A stretch of DNA of 64,000 nucleotides from Drosophila pseudoobscura (Eukaryota > Arthropoda > Insecta > Diptera > Drosophilidae). Every line of letters starts with the position of its first letter. The first letter of the stretch is position 1. The notes under the pieces were generated by a model that was not told where the DNA came from, ran no database searches, and saw nothing but the letters and a program-made list of their open reading frames with translations. The DNA lies in the NCBI RefSeq assembly GCF_009870125.1, contig NC_046681.1, forward strand, positions 14,397,001 to 14,461,000, in the 5' to 3' direction. This document shows, in pieces, positions 45,601 through 56,972 of the stretch. The position numbers were made by a program, and so were the translations under genes.

Positions 45601-47972
45601 TCGATGACGTATCCATGGAGGCAAGACGTCTCAGTAGAATGTCGCTCTTATCCCTTTCTGCTCGTTCGGCGCGGGTCTTCATGGTATCCAGCTCGGTTCG
45701 GAGTGTTTTCATTTGCTCCTGCAGTGCCACCGAATCCTTAGTGGTAGTGCTGTTACTGCTGCTCGTGGAGTGAGATGTGGATGCACTGGGTACGGTTTGT
45801 CTTTTGATTTCTTTGCTGCTCTGCACTGCATCCGCCTCCTTGCGACGAGTAGAACTGGAGCTCGTCGAGGAGCTGGAAGAAGAGGCCTTAATCTCGCTGG
45901 AGACTGCAGATGTGGCTTTTGTGGTGCTTGTAACACCACCACTGCTGCTATTTGTGGCTGTGATTGTTGGTGTGGCCGCCACTTTTTTGGGCGGAAGCGA
46001 GGCGCGTTTCAGTTCCGCCTGGGGGGGATTCTGGTTCAAGGAATTTCCGGACTTGCTACGCTCTGGTCGATCCGGAACTGTCGGAGCTGCTGCCGCCGCT
46101 GAATCACTGTCCCTGAAAGAGATTTATCATCAATCAGAGATGATCAATGGGTATCGTATCTAGCGGTTAAGATCCACTCACTCTTCTCTCCTGGGTACGG
46201 ATCGTTCGCGACTGTTTTCCCGCGAGTTCAGGCTGCGCTGCTTCTTGAGAAGATTCATTTTGCGGACACGCTCGGCTAGACTGTCTGTCGATAGGATGAC
46301 TAACTCATCTGGAATACTTGAAGTTTTACTGGGTGAGGATGTTACACGGGTTGATGATGGTGTGAGCGCTTGTTCCATCTGTAAAGAATGCTTTGGAATA
46401 GATTATAGATTACAAACCATCTTAGTTGTATTACTTATTCTTCACTCACCTCCTTGATGTCCAAGGCGGTTGTGTGACGTCGCGGCGCCACCGGCAGCTT
46501 GACCGTGACAGCCACATTATGATCATCGGTTGCTCGAAGGCTGCTCACCGTTGTCGATGGTCGGCGAGCGGACTCCTGCGCCGGATCATCAATGTCCGGC
46601 GTGGAAGCCCAGGACTGTGGACGCTTCTTTAACTCTACATTGAAGTGAACAACTAGGTTCAGTAAAAGCATCGTGGGCAAAGTGCATGCAAGAGCAAGTT
46701 GCAGTTTTCAGCACGTTCAGCATATGAGCAGGACAAACATACATATGTAGTCCACATAGTGTGAGCAGGACGAACATAGTCCACACAGTGTGATCGATCG
46801 TGACAAACGTGCATCGGAGAATCAGCGGGAGAGATCACGTTTTGATGATGGTAGTAGTTAACATATTAACGGTTTATGCAGAGATTAGTGTTGAGAGACA
46901 GAAAGAGAGCGATAGAGACGGCACAGTTGCAGGTGCAGTTGTTTTTGTGATTTTTGTTTGGTGCAAGCGTAGAACGTGAGAGTGTGAAAGAGATACGTAG
47001 ACAAACACATTTATTAACGGTGTGGTAACATTTGATTTTAAAAGCCTTAAAACACTTAGTAGTTCATACTTATTTCAATGTAACAGCGATTCGAAAAAAG
47101 AATACCTTCTTGGGTTAGTTAAAACAAACCGATTTCTCAAAGTCTGACTAGCTTTATCTAATATCTTTACAAAAAATAGTGCAAAGGTGATATTGACATT
47201 ATATGAGACTATACCATAGCCGGTTGTCGAAGATATTTTTCATTATATCGAAAGAAAAAGAGCATGTAAACTATGCAATATATTAATTAGACGTGTGAGA
47301 AATCAGCTAATAATAAAACTATATAAATCTTTTATGGGATACTATTAAAAAAAACTGGATTGATCTATTCAGATAAGTTTTACCAAGAGGGTTACAGAAA
47401 GTTAATTTGAGTACACCAAATGCTCATACATTTAACATTTACATAATCAATAGTACACAATACTCTGTTAATGTTCTTGAAAACTTCGGTCGGTAGTTTG
47501 CCAAAAGAACACACCCAACTCTAAGTCTAATTATTAATTAATCAGCCTAAGGAATGCCATTAATCCCAAGAAAACAGTTCTATGTGATGCACTAGTTATG
47601 AACACAATTCTACTTTAAAACAAGATGTAAAAAGATCTATGGACCGGCTCCAATCGTACCTATATCATTGCTATTGTTTGAATTGACGCTCAGATTCTGC
47701 GTCGAAGTCCATGTTCGGGAAGTAGGCCTAAAAAAACATCAGAAACCATTAATAGTTTCCAAAAAATGATAATATTAAAAAAAGACTCACCGCGAACTCT
47801 GGCCATCGGAGAGATTTGGCGATGAAGCGGCCACTTCTTCGCCGGGTCTACGGGCTCCATGCTCCTTGTAATCCCGAAAGCAACGCTTACATCGTGTGGG
47901 ATAACGAGTCTGGGGATGGAAGCCGAGTGGGCATAGCTGATCGCCTTTCAGCGATGGATACAGATGATGCAT
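39644..47972 (-). CDS. MTCL/SOGA-family coiled-coil microtubule-crosslinking protein
   Basis: Fifteen exons join in phase: 47791-47972, 47660-47727, 46450-46634, 46182-46378, 45122-46112, 44847-45059, 44130-44220, 41987-43700, 41664-41766, 41426-41596, 40896-41360, 40352-40837, 40062-40289, 39763-40002 and 39644-39703, giving 1797 residues. The block LLELNEQEASILRLKVEDLE is a hallmark of MTCL/SOGA proteins, whose vertebrate members crosslink and stabilise microtubules. Exon 1 has a Cys motif (CPLGFHP...TRCKRC) that may bind zinc. A Ser/Thr-rich region precedes long coiled coils, from about residue 240 to 1370. The C-terminal about 250 residues are basic, with RKKKKGIMGKLRSLTKSSR as a possible microtubule-binding region. 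I think the D. melanogaster counterpart is CG31638 but am not certain. Alternative 5' exons between 48 and 50 kb are possible. Confidence 0.85.
44436..44775 (-). CDS. Alternative exon of the MTCL-family gene
   Basis: An open 340-nt segment is bounded by CAG (acceptor ending 44776) and GTAGAA (donor from 44435). The intron before it would be about 70 nt. It is phase-matched: it starts at phase 0 and leaves one base, exactly like exon 44130-44220. The two can therefore replace each other but not be joined in frame. It encodes 113 residues with two TQT motifs (CGTQTSP and RSTQTVA, 17 residues apart) and an SQT, the type of motif bound by dynein light chain LC8. With it the protein would be 1880 residues. 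Confidence 0.6.
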
Positions 47973-50902
47973 CTGTTCTTGTACAACTTGTCAGCTTTTC
48001 TTTTCCTGCAAATTTCAACGAAACTAAAGAGATTATATCTTGTTACTGCACAGCCCCAAGTATTTAGGTATATGTCCCTAATGTATATTCACATATATGT
48101 AGGTACATATGTATCTATTAATCGCACCATCAGTATTTTGTCTATTGACCGATTCTGAACACAATGGTGGAATGTCTGGCATCTATCCAAGTCAACAAAA
48201 GAATGTTGTAGTACATCAAAAAGTAGAACATATTCAGGGGCCAACTTAACTATTGGTTTCAGAGCAGAAATTAAATCTATAAAACAAGAGATCTATTAGA
48301 TTAAAAACTAATGGGTCTCTTGTTTTTTTAAATTTAATAGTTCAAAATAATTAATGTCATTTGAAGGCATGTAGTGACATGATTTTATGATTTTTTAATG
48401 GGTTTCGAATAATTTCCTATTACGAAGAAATTCTTCTTGTTGGGAGGTTCTCTAAAAAACATTTAAAAAATTAACGAAATGTATGCTTTTTAAATGAAAT
48501 GTTTTTTCACCGCGGATGTAGCGGAAAATATCAAACTTTATCGAATCTATCAGTACCTAAGCCTTCTACCAGATGGCGCCATTGAAAATATGCCGATCTA
48601 ACAGTAATGATTAATAAAGAACTCCAGTTATTCCCAAAGCATAGAAGAGTATTTCCACGTCTCTTTCGATCCCTCCCAAATTTCCTTTTGAGAGTATTCA
48701 TATTAAGAATTGAAATTGTAAATATAAACAATAACATATAAGTATCCATCCATGTACATATATATTTATATATTTTCAGAGCCATCAAAATATTCTCTCA
48801 GAGCGGCAGGGAGAGAGCTGAGGAAATAAACGACCACAGGTGGAAATGGCGCAGGAAAAATCCTACCGGCTGCGCATGTTTTCTGACAAAAAAAAACGAT
48901 CCAAACAAAATATGAACGCTAGTCTCAAGAGAACAACCTCAAAAGTTAAGAGCTTTTACTCACTCCCAAAAGAGAGAGAGAGAGAGACAGAGATCGGAGT
49001 CTCTCTTTTCCTTGTACGTACCGTGCTGAGTGCCGTTAGGAGAATTGGCCCTGTTGCAAATCCCTAGCGCGTTTATAAATAATTATCACCGTTTTAACCT
49101 ATTTTCATCTGTCGTTCTGTGCGACATTCTGCGTTCGACGACACGGGACGTGCAAAATTTGTGAACACAATTCAAAACGTTTTTTCACTTACACAAAATA
49201 TTTCCGCATTTAGAAAGGTTTGAGGCTGGACGTTCGGGAAGGAGGCAGCATCTGATGCAACTGCTCCTACTCCTCCTTCTCCACCAATAGATGACGGTGT
49301 CCGTCCGTAAGGTGTGCGGAATTTTTCATTCACCAAAAACGATTCTAGATTCTAGATACATACGTTGCGTAATCGCCCCAGACGATGTGCGTTTTGCATC
49401 CGATTATTTAGTAGCATTTACCAGCTGATAATTATTACACGATGGATATGGAACATATATGCATATATTTAGGAGAGATCTCTCATCGCGCAGATCCAGG
49501 GCGATCCTGGTAGACTTTCTTTGCGCGGACACTTGGCCCTGGGTTTTCGCTCACGTTTTGTTTGATTTAATTTTGGAATATTCACTTAATACAAAAATTT
49601 ACGACCACAAAAATTAGCTGTGTTTTAAAAATAGAACACGTTCTTTTTCTTAAATAGCAGCGCACTTCCCATAAATCTCCTCCGTGGATCTCAAATGCTC
49701 AGCGCAGTCCAGCTTTTTTCGCTTTCCACAGATTACAGAATATTTGTTTACAATAATTTCAATTGAATTCACGCAATGGATTCTCCAAATGGATTTTGTT
49801 CACTTGACTCACTTAGACAGGCGCGCACACCACACCACACGTATACACATATTTATCCACATATATGCTGTTGGATATCTTTAATATAACCGCCGATCGC
49901 CGAGCACTCGAAATACTTATACAGATAGCATCCCATCCCTTTCACACTGCTTCAAATCGCCGTGGCCCAGTCAAACCGACGCGGAGAGGCTCCTTCGCAC
50001 TTTTTTCGATGCGAACGTTTTGAAAATCGACGAGAAACTAAATTTAAATAATTTCTGAACGCTTCAACTAACCATCGGAGAGCCAAAAAGTATCTGCCAC
50101 CGGCACACAAAACACACTCTTCTCCTCAAGAGAGCGGCGGTGGCATAGACAGACGCAGCGAGCTTATGAGAGAAATTTGTAGGGTTATAATGGAAAATAA
50201 GAGATTTTTGGATTCAAAGGGATGGAGAAGCCAGTTGAAAATTGTTCTTATAGATAATATCATATTGATTAACCTTTTATATTATTCTTTGGATCATCAT
50301 CTATCATCAACCCATGGGAATCAACTGCTTTCGACTGAAGGTAATATATTCTTCAGTTTCAATGAGTAATGGGTTTTAATTGTATCTTCAATAGATTGAT
50401 TTTTCAGTAAAAGTTAAGGAAACATTTTTCAGGGTGGTGTAGACAACTTATTTCATTCAATATGATATTGACCCATGCCACTTCTTGGGCATATCCTTCA
50501 GTTGTAATGGAATTTATTTTCGAAATCATAAAATCGACAGAGTACATTCGTTTGTGTGAGTACGAGTATGGTGTGTTCTTGTTGTTATTTTAATGATGAA
50601 CTTCATGTTTGCTTTGTTTACATTCGTGTATAGACATTATTTTGTAATATGTTTGTATAAATACTTAGAGATTATCAATCGCTAAGAGCTAATGCAGGTG
50701 TTATCCCATACATATTTGTATATATACTGCATGTGTGAGCTGGTGTGAATGGGCGGGGGTGTGTAGGGGCGTGAGTGTGGGGTACATAAGATGCAACAGC
50801 AGCGCAGCGATCGAAATGAATAGCGTATGAAGTAACAATGGAGATTGACGAGCGAACATGATGACGACCAGGCTGGTGGTGGACTGTACAATACAGCACC
50901 TA
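47973..50902. other. MTCL-gene 5' region
   Basis: No supported coding sequence. It probably contains untranslated first exons and promoters of the MTCL-family gene (minus strand). It includes a CTCF-like site at 48568-48580, an 11-bp inverted repeat at 48281-48291/48316-48326, and a GA run near 48968-48987. The part from about 50150 to 50902 is likely Fgop2 3' flank. Confidence 0.35.
48568..48580 (+). promoter_or_regulatory. CTCF-like insulator motif
   Basis: ACCAGATGGCGCC resembles the Drosophila CTCF core (AGRTGGCGC). It lies upstream of the MTCL-family first coding exon. Single-motif evidence only. Confidence 0.3.
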
Positions 50903-51880
50903 TCATGTTGCACTGGTGGCAACGACAGCAGCCGATGCAGTTGCGTGCTCCTCGCCAGCATCATTTGGCGTCGTTACGGCTGGCACACTGGTTGGATTAG
51001 CTGCAGGTCCGTTGTTATTCTCATTAGTTTCCGGTTGCTCTGGGGCTTCCAGCACTACTGTAGGCGAAGGCTGTGCCTGTGCCTGAGGCTGTAGCTGTGG
51101 CTGACTCTGAGCTGGGGCAGTGTTGAATGAGCTGTTGCTATTGTTGGATGTATTCTTCGCCGGCTCCGGACTGCTGTACAGTTGTATGACCGAATTGTTG
51201 TTTACATTCTCCACCGAAGCACCCGATAAGGACAGATCATCGGCCGAATCGTCTGCCAGGCAGTCCGTTTGCACTGACTTCTCCTCGAGCAGGTGGTCGT
51301 TTTCACGAATGGGTCGCTGGGCCGAACCATATTGCTTGGAGATCTGCAGCAATTCCCGCAATGATTCGTTCTCCATTCGTAGCTGCGATATGGTCTGCAG
51401 TTCCCGCTGCACGATCTCATCGTCGACGGTGGCCGCCCGCTGCATGACGGCGGCCATTTCGTTGATTTTTTCGCGTTGATCTCGGATCACCTGCCACAGG
51501 CGCTCGTTGTATAGCTCCTTGAAGTTGATTTTACTGTCCAGCACCTTGGTCACTGTGTGTTCGCGGTACTTTTGCATCATCAGCTCCATGGCCCGCTCGT
51601 AGTCTTCGATGCAGATTTTCAGCTCGCGATTCTCTTTGAGTATCTCCGAGCTGTTGATGTTTTGCTGCTGTATGCGATTCACCATGTCCGCGTTGGTCTT
51701 GTTGTTTGAGATGCGATTGAGGGTCTCAATGTCGTCCTGGTATTCCCTTAGGCTCACTACCAGGCGATGATTCGTCTCCGCCTCCTCCAGCAGAGCCGTC
51801 CCCAGGGCATCCAAGTCTTTGACACGGCTGGCCATACGCTGTGCGTCCATTATCATCTGTCCTACTGATAGATTTGACAT
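50903..51880 (-). CDS. Fgop2: FGFR1OP2/SIKE-family STRIPAK component
   Basis: An intronless 325-residue frame. FGFR1OP2/SIKE proteins are adaptors of the STRIPAK phosphatase-kinase complex, which in flies restrains Hippo signalling. The N-terminal helical region (LVVSLREYQDDIETLN), the block MVNRIQQQNIN...LKENRELKICIEDYE...MMQKYREH, and the block INEMAAVMQRAA...ISQLRMENESLRELLQIS match the vertebrate family in order. Residues about 1-215 are predicted coiled coil. The last about 100 residues are a Ser/Asn/Gln/Pro/Ala-rich extension that I do not recall in vertebrate members. The start MSNLSVGQMIMDAQRM is the first ATG. A Motif-1 element lies 275 bases upstream. Confidence 0.9.
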   Translation of the reverse strand: MSNLSVGQMIMDAQRMASRVKDLDALGTALLEEAETNHRLVVSLREYQDDIETLNRISNNKTNADMVNRIQQQNINSSEILKENRELKICIEDYERAMELMMQKYREHTVTKVLDSKINFKELYNERLWQVIRDQREKINEMAAVMQRAATVDDEIVQRELQTISQLRMENESLRELLQISKQYGSAQRPIRENDHLLEEKSVQTDCLADDSADDLSLSGASVENVNNNSVIQLYSSPEPAKNTSNNSNSSFNTAPAQSQPQLQPQAQAQPSPTVVLEAPEQPETNENNNGPAANPTSVPAVTTPNDAGEEHATASAAVVATSAT

Positions 51881-52154
51881 GTTGCGGCCCGCTTCAAATC
51901 CAACTGCAATTTATTATTTCTTTTGTTTTGGGCCAGGCCTTACTGCTGGCTCTGCAAGAGAACAATAAGAACATTAGCCTTTGGGCATTTGGCAGCTTGG
52001 GCACTGTTTCCTACATTGGCTTTTAATCTAGCACAACTCCGACTTGGCTTAAACTAATTGTTTGTTTCTTTTTTTTAGCCAAAATATGTACAATAAATGC
52101 TACTAATAGAAATTTTGACGACGACGACCTAATTATTAGCTGACAGCTGAGAAT

Positions 52155-52164
52155 CAGTGTGACC
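52155..52164 (-). promoter_or_regulatory. Motif-1 (M1BP) site of Fgop2
   Basis: CAGTGTGACC on the + strand reads GGTCACACTG on the minus strand, a Motif-1 core in Fgop2 orientation, and is followed by GCGGA. The position suits a TATA-less start for Fgop2. Confidence 0.55.
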
Positions 52165-52403
52165 GCGGACTTATCAATAAAGTATACCGTACGACCGTCA
52201 GAAATATACCGAAACATACCATCTCATTGAACAAATATACCGCAAATATACTGACTAATTCAAGATCTGTTTTACATATTCCTCTATTTTGATCTTCCGT
52301 CTAATATTCTCAGCTATATAGAATATTTTGCCATGCCCACATAATTTAAGACCATTGATGAATAAATTTTCTACTTGATTGGCTTAATTTAAATAAGTAT
52401 TCC

Positions 52404-52434
52404 TATCGATAGTTGAGTTTCTTCCGTATCGATA
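52404..52434. promoter_or_regulatory. Paired DREs
   Basis: Two perfect TATCGATA sites (52404-52411 and 52427-52434) lie 23 bases apart, with a partial Motif-1 (TGGTCACTC) at about 52448. They are 520 bases from the Fgop2 start, and no recognised gene begins on the + side; a small frame starts at 52533. Confidence 0.6.
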
Positions 52435-52532
52435 GCTATTCCGTGTATGGTCACTCCTGTGCTCTTAATTTGATTTCAAATTTAAAAAAAGTCTCCGCCG
52501 TTTTCGGCCATATAGGCTGAGGTCCTGACGTA

Positions 52533-52700
52533 ATGGACCTCGGATTCGTGTTCAGTGCATCAAAATACATGAGTATGGTACTGGGTCGGTCCTGTGGAGT
52601 TTTCTTTAAAAATGATGCCTCTTGGGGAGCAAATTCAGAACTTCGTGGTTATATACATATGTATATTATAGGATTTTTTGTAGAAGAGGTTTCATTTTAA
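52533..52700 (+). pseudogene. Short coding-like remnant downstream of paired DREs
   Basis: A 55-codon frame starts at 52533 (MDLGFVFSASKYMSMVLGR) and ends at about 52700. It begins about 100 bases after two perfect DREs, the usual distance for a housekeeping gene. No family is recognised. It may be a decayed first exon, a tiny gene or coincidence. Confidence 0.2.
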
Positions 52701-52983
52701 AGAAGAATTCGTTTATTATCATTAGGAAGCTATCAGTACAGAATTGGATCTTATGTGTATCGAAATTTGGAAGACTTAATGAGAGGTGGACATACAATAT
52801 GCTAAGTTCTTAAACGATCATGCATGCATAAATCTAATCTAATTAAGTACCTTAAGGCTATGTCGTATTCGCATAAGTACAAACTGTAAAGGTTTTGTCA
52901 TTTTAAGTCAGAGATAAAACAGAGGTAGAGGAATAGCTAGATACATCGGTTATAGGGATGTACAGACTAAAAAGATCACGAGA

Positions 52984-55695
52984 TTATACGCCCACGCTGT
53001 TCAGGCTGCCGGAGGAGAGGTTCTCCGAGCGACTGGAAAGACGCGGCCGCTTCATGATGACTCGTCCAGGCTTGCTGGAGCTCTGCATGCAAGGACCATC
53101 CGCCGTCCCAGCCTCGGATGACTGGTTGAGATTATTGTTGTTTCCGCCATTGTTGCCGCCGGAATTTGCACCGTCAGCACGTTCCAGCGTGCGTTGAGAG
53201 CGACGTAGCGAAGAGGATGACATTCGCCGGAGTCCCGGGTCGTATTCGTAGGTGGGTTGTCGCTGAAAGTACGCCATATCGTTGTCAGTCTCGAGGCCAG
53301 GTGGGTTCTTCTCGTCTAGCTGTTGTTGCTGCTGCTGTGCAAGCGGATTCAGAGTGATGTGAATGTGCCTCGTGCGCTGGCGTTGTTTGTTCGGTGAGCA
53401 GCTGCCCAGCGGCACAAAATCCTCACGCAGCTCGGCCATGCGCGGTTTGTTCTGGGTTTGGCCCCGTCCCCGAGGACTCCGACGTCGACACATGCACAGG
53501 AAGGCGCTAACCAGCAGAATGAGCAGCAAGGCCCCGCCACCAATTGTGCCCGTGAGCATGGGACTCATGCTGAATGTTTCGTTGTGGCTGGGCGTGGTTG
53601 TGTCTCGATCGCCGATTCCTTGAATTGTTGGCTCCTCCGTGGTGCTGGCCCTAGGTCTCTGCGTGCGTCCTTGCTTGAGGGCGCTGAACTCGGAGGCGGA
53701 GACAGCACTGAAGGACTGCAGCTTAAATTCGTAGATGGTTGCGGCCTCCAAGGTGGCGATTTGGAAGCTCCTCGCATGAGCACCTTCGATGGTGGCTTTG
53801 TAATATTCCCCGGCCGAGGAGGACGGACGATAGTAGGCATAGTAGCCCGTGATTAGATGCTCATCGGCATCGCTGTCAAGGCGCCAGTGCAACACCACAG
53901 CCGTCTCCGAGTACTCCTCGATCTCCAGCAGCTCTGGCACCGGCATCGGTTCGAGGGCGGCTCCTGGTTGCAGATAGAACTTGGCCGAAGTGTTGCTCTC
54001 CTTGTTGTCATTGTTTGAGTAGACGGCCAGGATGCGGAAGCGATAGGTGCGCTGGGGCTTCAAATCGGTCACCGATGCGGTAAAGCTCTTACCCAGCTCC
54101 GAGTTCCATTTGGGCTTGCCATAGGGTATATTATCGTTGGTCGTCTGCCAGTTCTTGCGCTTGCCCTCGCTGATCATGCGGTACTGCACCTTGAAGAAGA
54201 GTATGAGAAGGCCATCGTTGCGCGGCACATGCCAGCGGAGCATCACCGATTCATCGGACAGTCGGGTGACATTCGGTGGCGATGGCGGGATCATCTTGGT
54301 CGGCTTTTGGCCATGGTTGACGGGCTTCATGGACCGATGGGAGCCAAAGCCCCCACCACTACCAGTCTCTCGGGGCTCACTCTGTATCTGCTTGGGATTC
54401 ACCTGAAGCAGCGTTCCGGCACTCTGTTCGCCCAGTCTGTTACGGGCAAAGCACTGCACATAGCCGGCATGACGCTTCTGGACGCTGTGTAGGACCAAGT
54501 ATCCATTGGGCAGCTGTTCAGCCTCGGTGTCATTAATGCTGCTCTCGCCATTCAGCAGCCAGTAGAGCTCTGGAGCTGGCACTCCAGTTGCCTCGCATTC
54601 CAGCTGCATGCGTTCCCCCTCGTTGGTAAGATCGGCCCACGGGGGACGCGTTATCCGCGGCGGTACCTCCACTGTCACATTGATAAAATGCTCGAGCGTT
54701 GGGCGTACGCCATTGTCCAGGTAGCAAATGTAGGTGCCAGTGTCGTGCCCTTGGACATTGGATATCTCCAGTCCATGGTTGAGCACTCTGGTTCGTTTGT
54801 TGTGTATCGCCTCAACCACATCCGGGCTGCTCCACACGGCAGTGGGCGTCGGTGAGCCCACACCGGGACATAGTAGCAGCAGGGTACTTCCTTCTCGTAT
54901 GGTTACGGCTTGGGACGTTGGTTGACCGCTTAGCAGGTGAGGAGCCTTATTCTGAGATCCTCGACCGGACAGCACCTCCAGTACCATGGAGCTAGAAATT
55001 TCGATACGGGCTCCAGAAGCCGGATTGGTGGCCAGACAGGTGTACTTTCCCGCGGAGGCAGTGGAAACGTTTGTCAGAAATAAATTTCCATTGGTGGCAG
55101 CCAATTCTGGCTTAATTTCCACTCCATTTCGATAATAGGACCAGCTGGCCGAGGGATTTGAATGCACCTGCTGACCACATGACCAAAGGACAGAGTTTCC
55201 CGGGGCCACACGCCATTGCAAGTGAGTTTCCTGCCGGCCCTTAACGCTGGTGTTCGCCAACTCCAGCCTGGCCGTGGTAGAGGTAACCACGAGCGGGCCA
55301 AACCAGCCAATACATCGATACTCGCCGACCGTGTCTGGCCGCACAAGGACACGCAGACGGGAAATGGCCGTCTCTTGGGTTACGTTCAGCTTGCCATTGC
55401 CCGATTTCAGGTATTTAAATCGGCTGGCTCCCACGGATCCATTGGAATTCGCGGCATTCGGCCAGCGGCGATAGCTCCACTCGAAACCCTCTGGCTGCAA
55501 ACTGGTCTCGCACTCAAACACCACCTCATCTCCAAGGGGCGCCACAATTGATTCGGGTGCGCGAAGAATTCGCACGCCTGGCGAGGGCGCGGGCGATGGC
55601 GACGAGGGAGGGAACGATGGCTGTAAAACCGGAATTGCTTCCAGGCTCGACGTCAGCAGCGAAAAAAGCAGAAGCGACGACGTCAGCGGCGACAT
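52984..55695 (-). CDS. ihog: Interference hedgehog, Ihog/CDO-family Hedgehog co-receptor
   Basis: A single coding exon of 903 residues from the ATG at 55695 ([20 protein letters not shown], a signal peptide). Ihog is a cell-surface protein that binds Hedgehog and presents it with Patched. Four Ig domains follow at about 43-140, 150-245, 260-345 and 350-445. Two fibronectin III domains lie at about 465-575 and 585-685; the first FN3 is the Hedgehog- and heparin-binding one in the family. A membrane span lies at about 711-734 ([18 protein letters not shown]), followed by a roughly 165-residue tail with a polyQ stretch and Asn repeats. The ATG at 55695 is preferred because a good acceptor (CATTTGCAG) lies directly upstream, so the longer frame back to 55839 probably includes intron. 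Confidence 0.94.
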   Translation of the reverse strand: MSPLTSSLLLFSLLTSSLEAIPVLQPSFPPSSPSPAPSPGVRILRAPESIVAPLGDEVVFECETSLQPEGFEWSYRRWPNAANSNGSVGASRFKYLKSGNGKLNVTQETAISRLRVLVRPDTVGEYRCIGWFGPLVVTSTTARLELANTSVKGRQETHLQWRVAPGNSVLWSCGQQVHSNPSASWSYYRNGVEIKPELAATNGNLFLTNVSTASAGKYTCLATNPASGARIEISSSMVLEVLSGRGSQNKAPHLLSGQPTSQAVTIREGSTLLLLCPGVGSPTPTAVWSSPDVVEAIHNKRTRVLNHGLEISNVQGHDTGTYICYLDNGVRPTLEHFINVTVEVPPRITRPPWADLTNEGERMQLECEATGVPAPELYWLLNGESSINDTEAEQLPNGYLVLHSVQKRHAGYVQCFARNRLGEQSAGTLLQVNPKQIQSEPRETGSGGGFGSHRSMKPVNHGQKPTKMIPPSPPNVTRLSDESVMLRWHVPRNDGLLILFFKVQYRMISEGKRKNWQTTNDNIPYGKPKWNSELGKSFTASVTDLKPQRTYRFRILAVYSNNDNKESNTSAKFYLQPGAALEPMPVPELLEIEEYSETAVVLHWRLDSDADEHLITGYYAYYRPSSSAGEYYKATIEGAHARSFQIATLEAATIYEFKLQSFSAVSASEFSALKQGRTQRPRASTTEEPTIQGIGDRDTTTPSHNETFSMSPMLTGTIGGGALLLILLVSAFLCMCRRRSPRGRGQTQNKPRMAELREDFVPLGSCSPNKQRQRTRHIHITLNPLAQQQQQQLDEKNPPGLETDNDMAYFQRQPTYEYDPGLRRMSSSSLRRSQRTLERADGANSGGNNGGNNNNLNQSSEAGTADGPCMQSSSKPGRVIMKRPRLSSRSENLSSGSLNSVGV

Positions 55696-56683
55696 TGAGA
55701 GGGACTGCAAATGGTAAGGCATAGGTATACCCAAAAATATATAACCAAAGCCTAATCCAAATCTTTGGCACTCACTGTATTTCGTATCTTTTGGTGGCTT
55801 GAGAAACGCGTTTGCGTTTGCGCAGTTAACAAATTTCACTCTTGAGAATCACGCATCACCGTTCGTTTATATGGGTCTGTATGTATCCATATTCATGTGT
55901 ACGCTGTTTATGCACATTATACGTTAACGACCAGACATTCGAGCCATAAAATCATTGTCTTTTAATTCAGCATTCGATTTTCGAAGCCACCGACATGATG
56001 CACTCAACAAGTCAAATAAACAATAGCATTTTATTGTTCTGCCCCTCAGAAATATACCGAAATATACTGACTAGTTGTTTGTATTCAAGTACCATCATAT
56101 TCCTCGTTTTTGATATTCGCTTGAATGTTACTAGCTAGCTAGGACCCTCAGTTCTGAAATCATAATTTTATCCAATTGATCAATCAATTTCCTACAAGAC
56201 TAGCGAGTTTTAAGTTCTTATCGTTTCTTTATAAACAAGCTAAAACGCTCAATTCGATGCTGATCACCAGTATTCGATGTGTCCTGTGACATGGCTAAAT
56301 GGCATATACTGGAAAAGACTAGAAAATACTATGAAAAGTATAAAATTTTGCAAGGTGTGTGAGCTAGACATGGTGGCAAGAAAATAAGTGTGACCGCGGA
56401 AATTCCGATTCCGATATCTACCGATGAAAAACGAACTCAGCCCACTTAACTAACTTGACTAAAACAAGGTTGATATTTATCCTGATCCCGATACTCATCC
56501 CATTCTTGGTCTCCATAAGAAAACCATAAACTGCTAAAGAGTTTTAGCCTTCATTGCAGCCAGGGATGACAAACATTTCCGCTATTCTATAATACCCTTT
56601 CCTCTAAGGTATGCCGAATGTTGTTTTACAATACATTTTTGACGATGCCACGGACAGAATGTCGTGTTAATATTCCCGAATAA
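55696..56683. other. ihog 5' region
   Basis: Non-coding. It should contain the ihog first untranslated exon and promoter. A tract at 56046-56140 resembles 52198-52320 (see findings). Confidence 0.4.
56386..56395 (-). promoter_or_regulatory. Motif-1 (M1BP) site, likely for ihog
   Basis: AAGTGTGACC on + gives GGTCACACTT on the minus strand, in ihog orientation and about 690 bases before its start codon. Like the Fgop2 site it is followed by GCGGA. Confidence 0.5.
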
Positions 56684-56881
56684 TTACGGTATATTCACCT
56701 TTAGCGACTGCCCGAATGTCTCCAGCTTTTGGCTAATAAAGTGTCTCAGCCAAAATGTTATACCTTCCAGGGTCAATTTACGCCGAATAGCATTGTGAAT
56801 CTGCACCACCTCTTGAACTTGAAAATCACGTACATTTCCCGGTAGGTTCAGCTTTTCAATAGTTGTGAAATGCAGTTTCAA
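56684..56881 (-). pseudogene. Unrecognised coding-like fragment downstream of Gas41
   Basis: An open minus-strand stretch with protein-like composition (LNLPGNVRDFQVQEVVQIH; then FWLRHFISQKLETFGQSLK). It begins about 90 bases after the Gas41 stop on the same strand and has no in-frame ATG. A donor-like GTGAAT follows LK. It may be an exon of an unrecognised gene or a decayed fragment. No family is assigned. Confidence 0.3.
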
Positions 56882-56972
56882 TCATCACCATACGTATATT
56901 TATATAATTTATCATATTAATTTATTCTCATTAAATTCTTCGCCAAAACATGGTCGCATGGAGATGCAGGTA

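Noticed and set aside
51904-51943. Possible 5' UTR intron of Fgop2
   Set aside because: Donor and acceptor look fair, but the intron would be only 40 nt, below the usual fly minimum.
55696-55839. N-terminal extension of ihog by 48 residues
   Set aside because: A strong acceptor lies just before the ATG at 55695, and that ATG starts a perfect signal peptide, as in the known protein.
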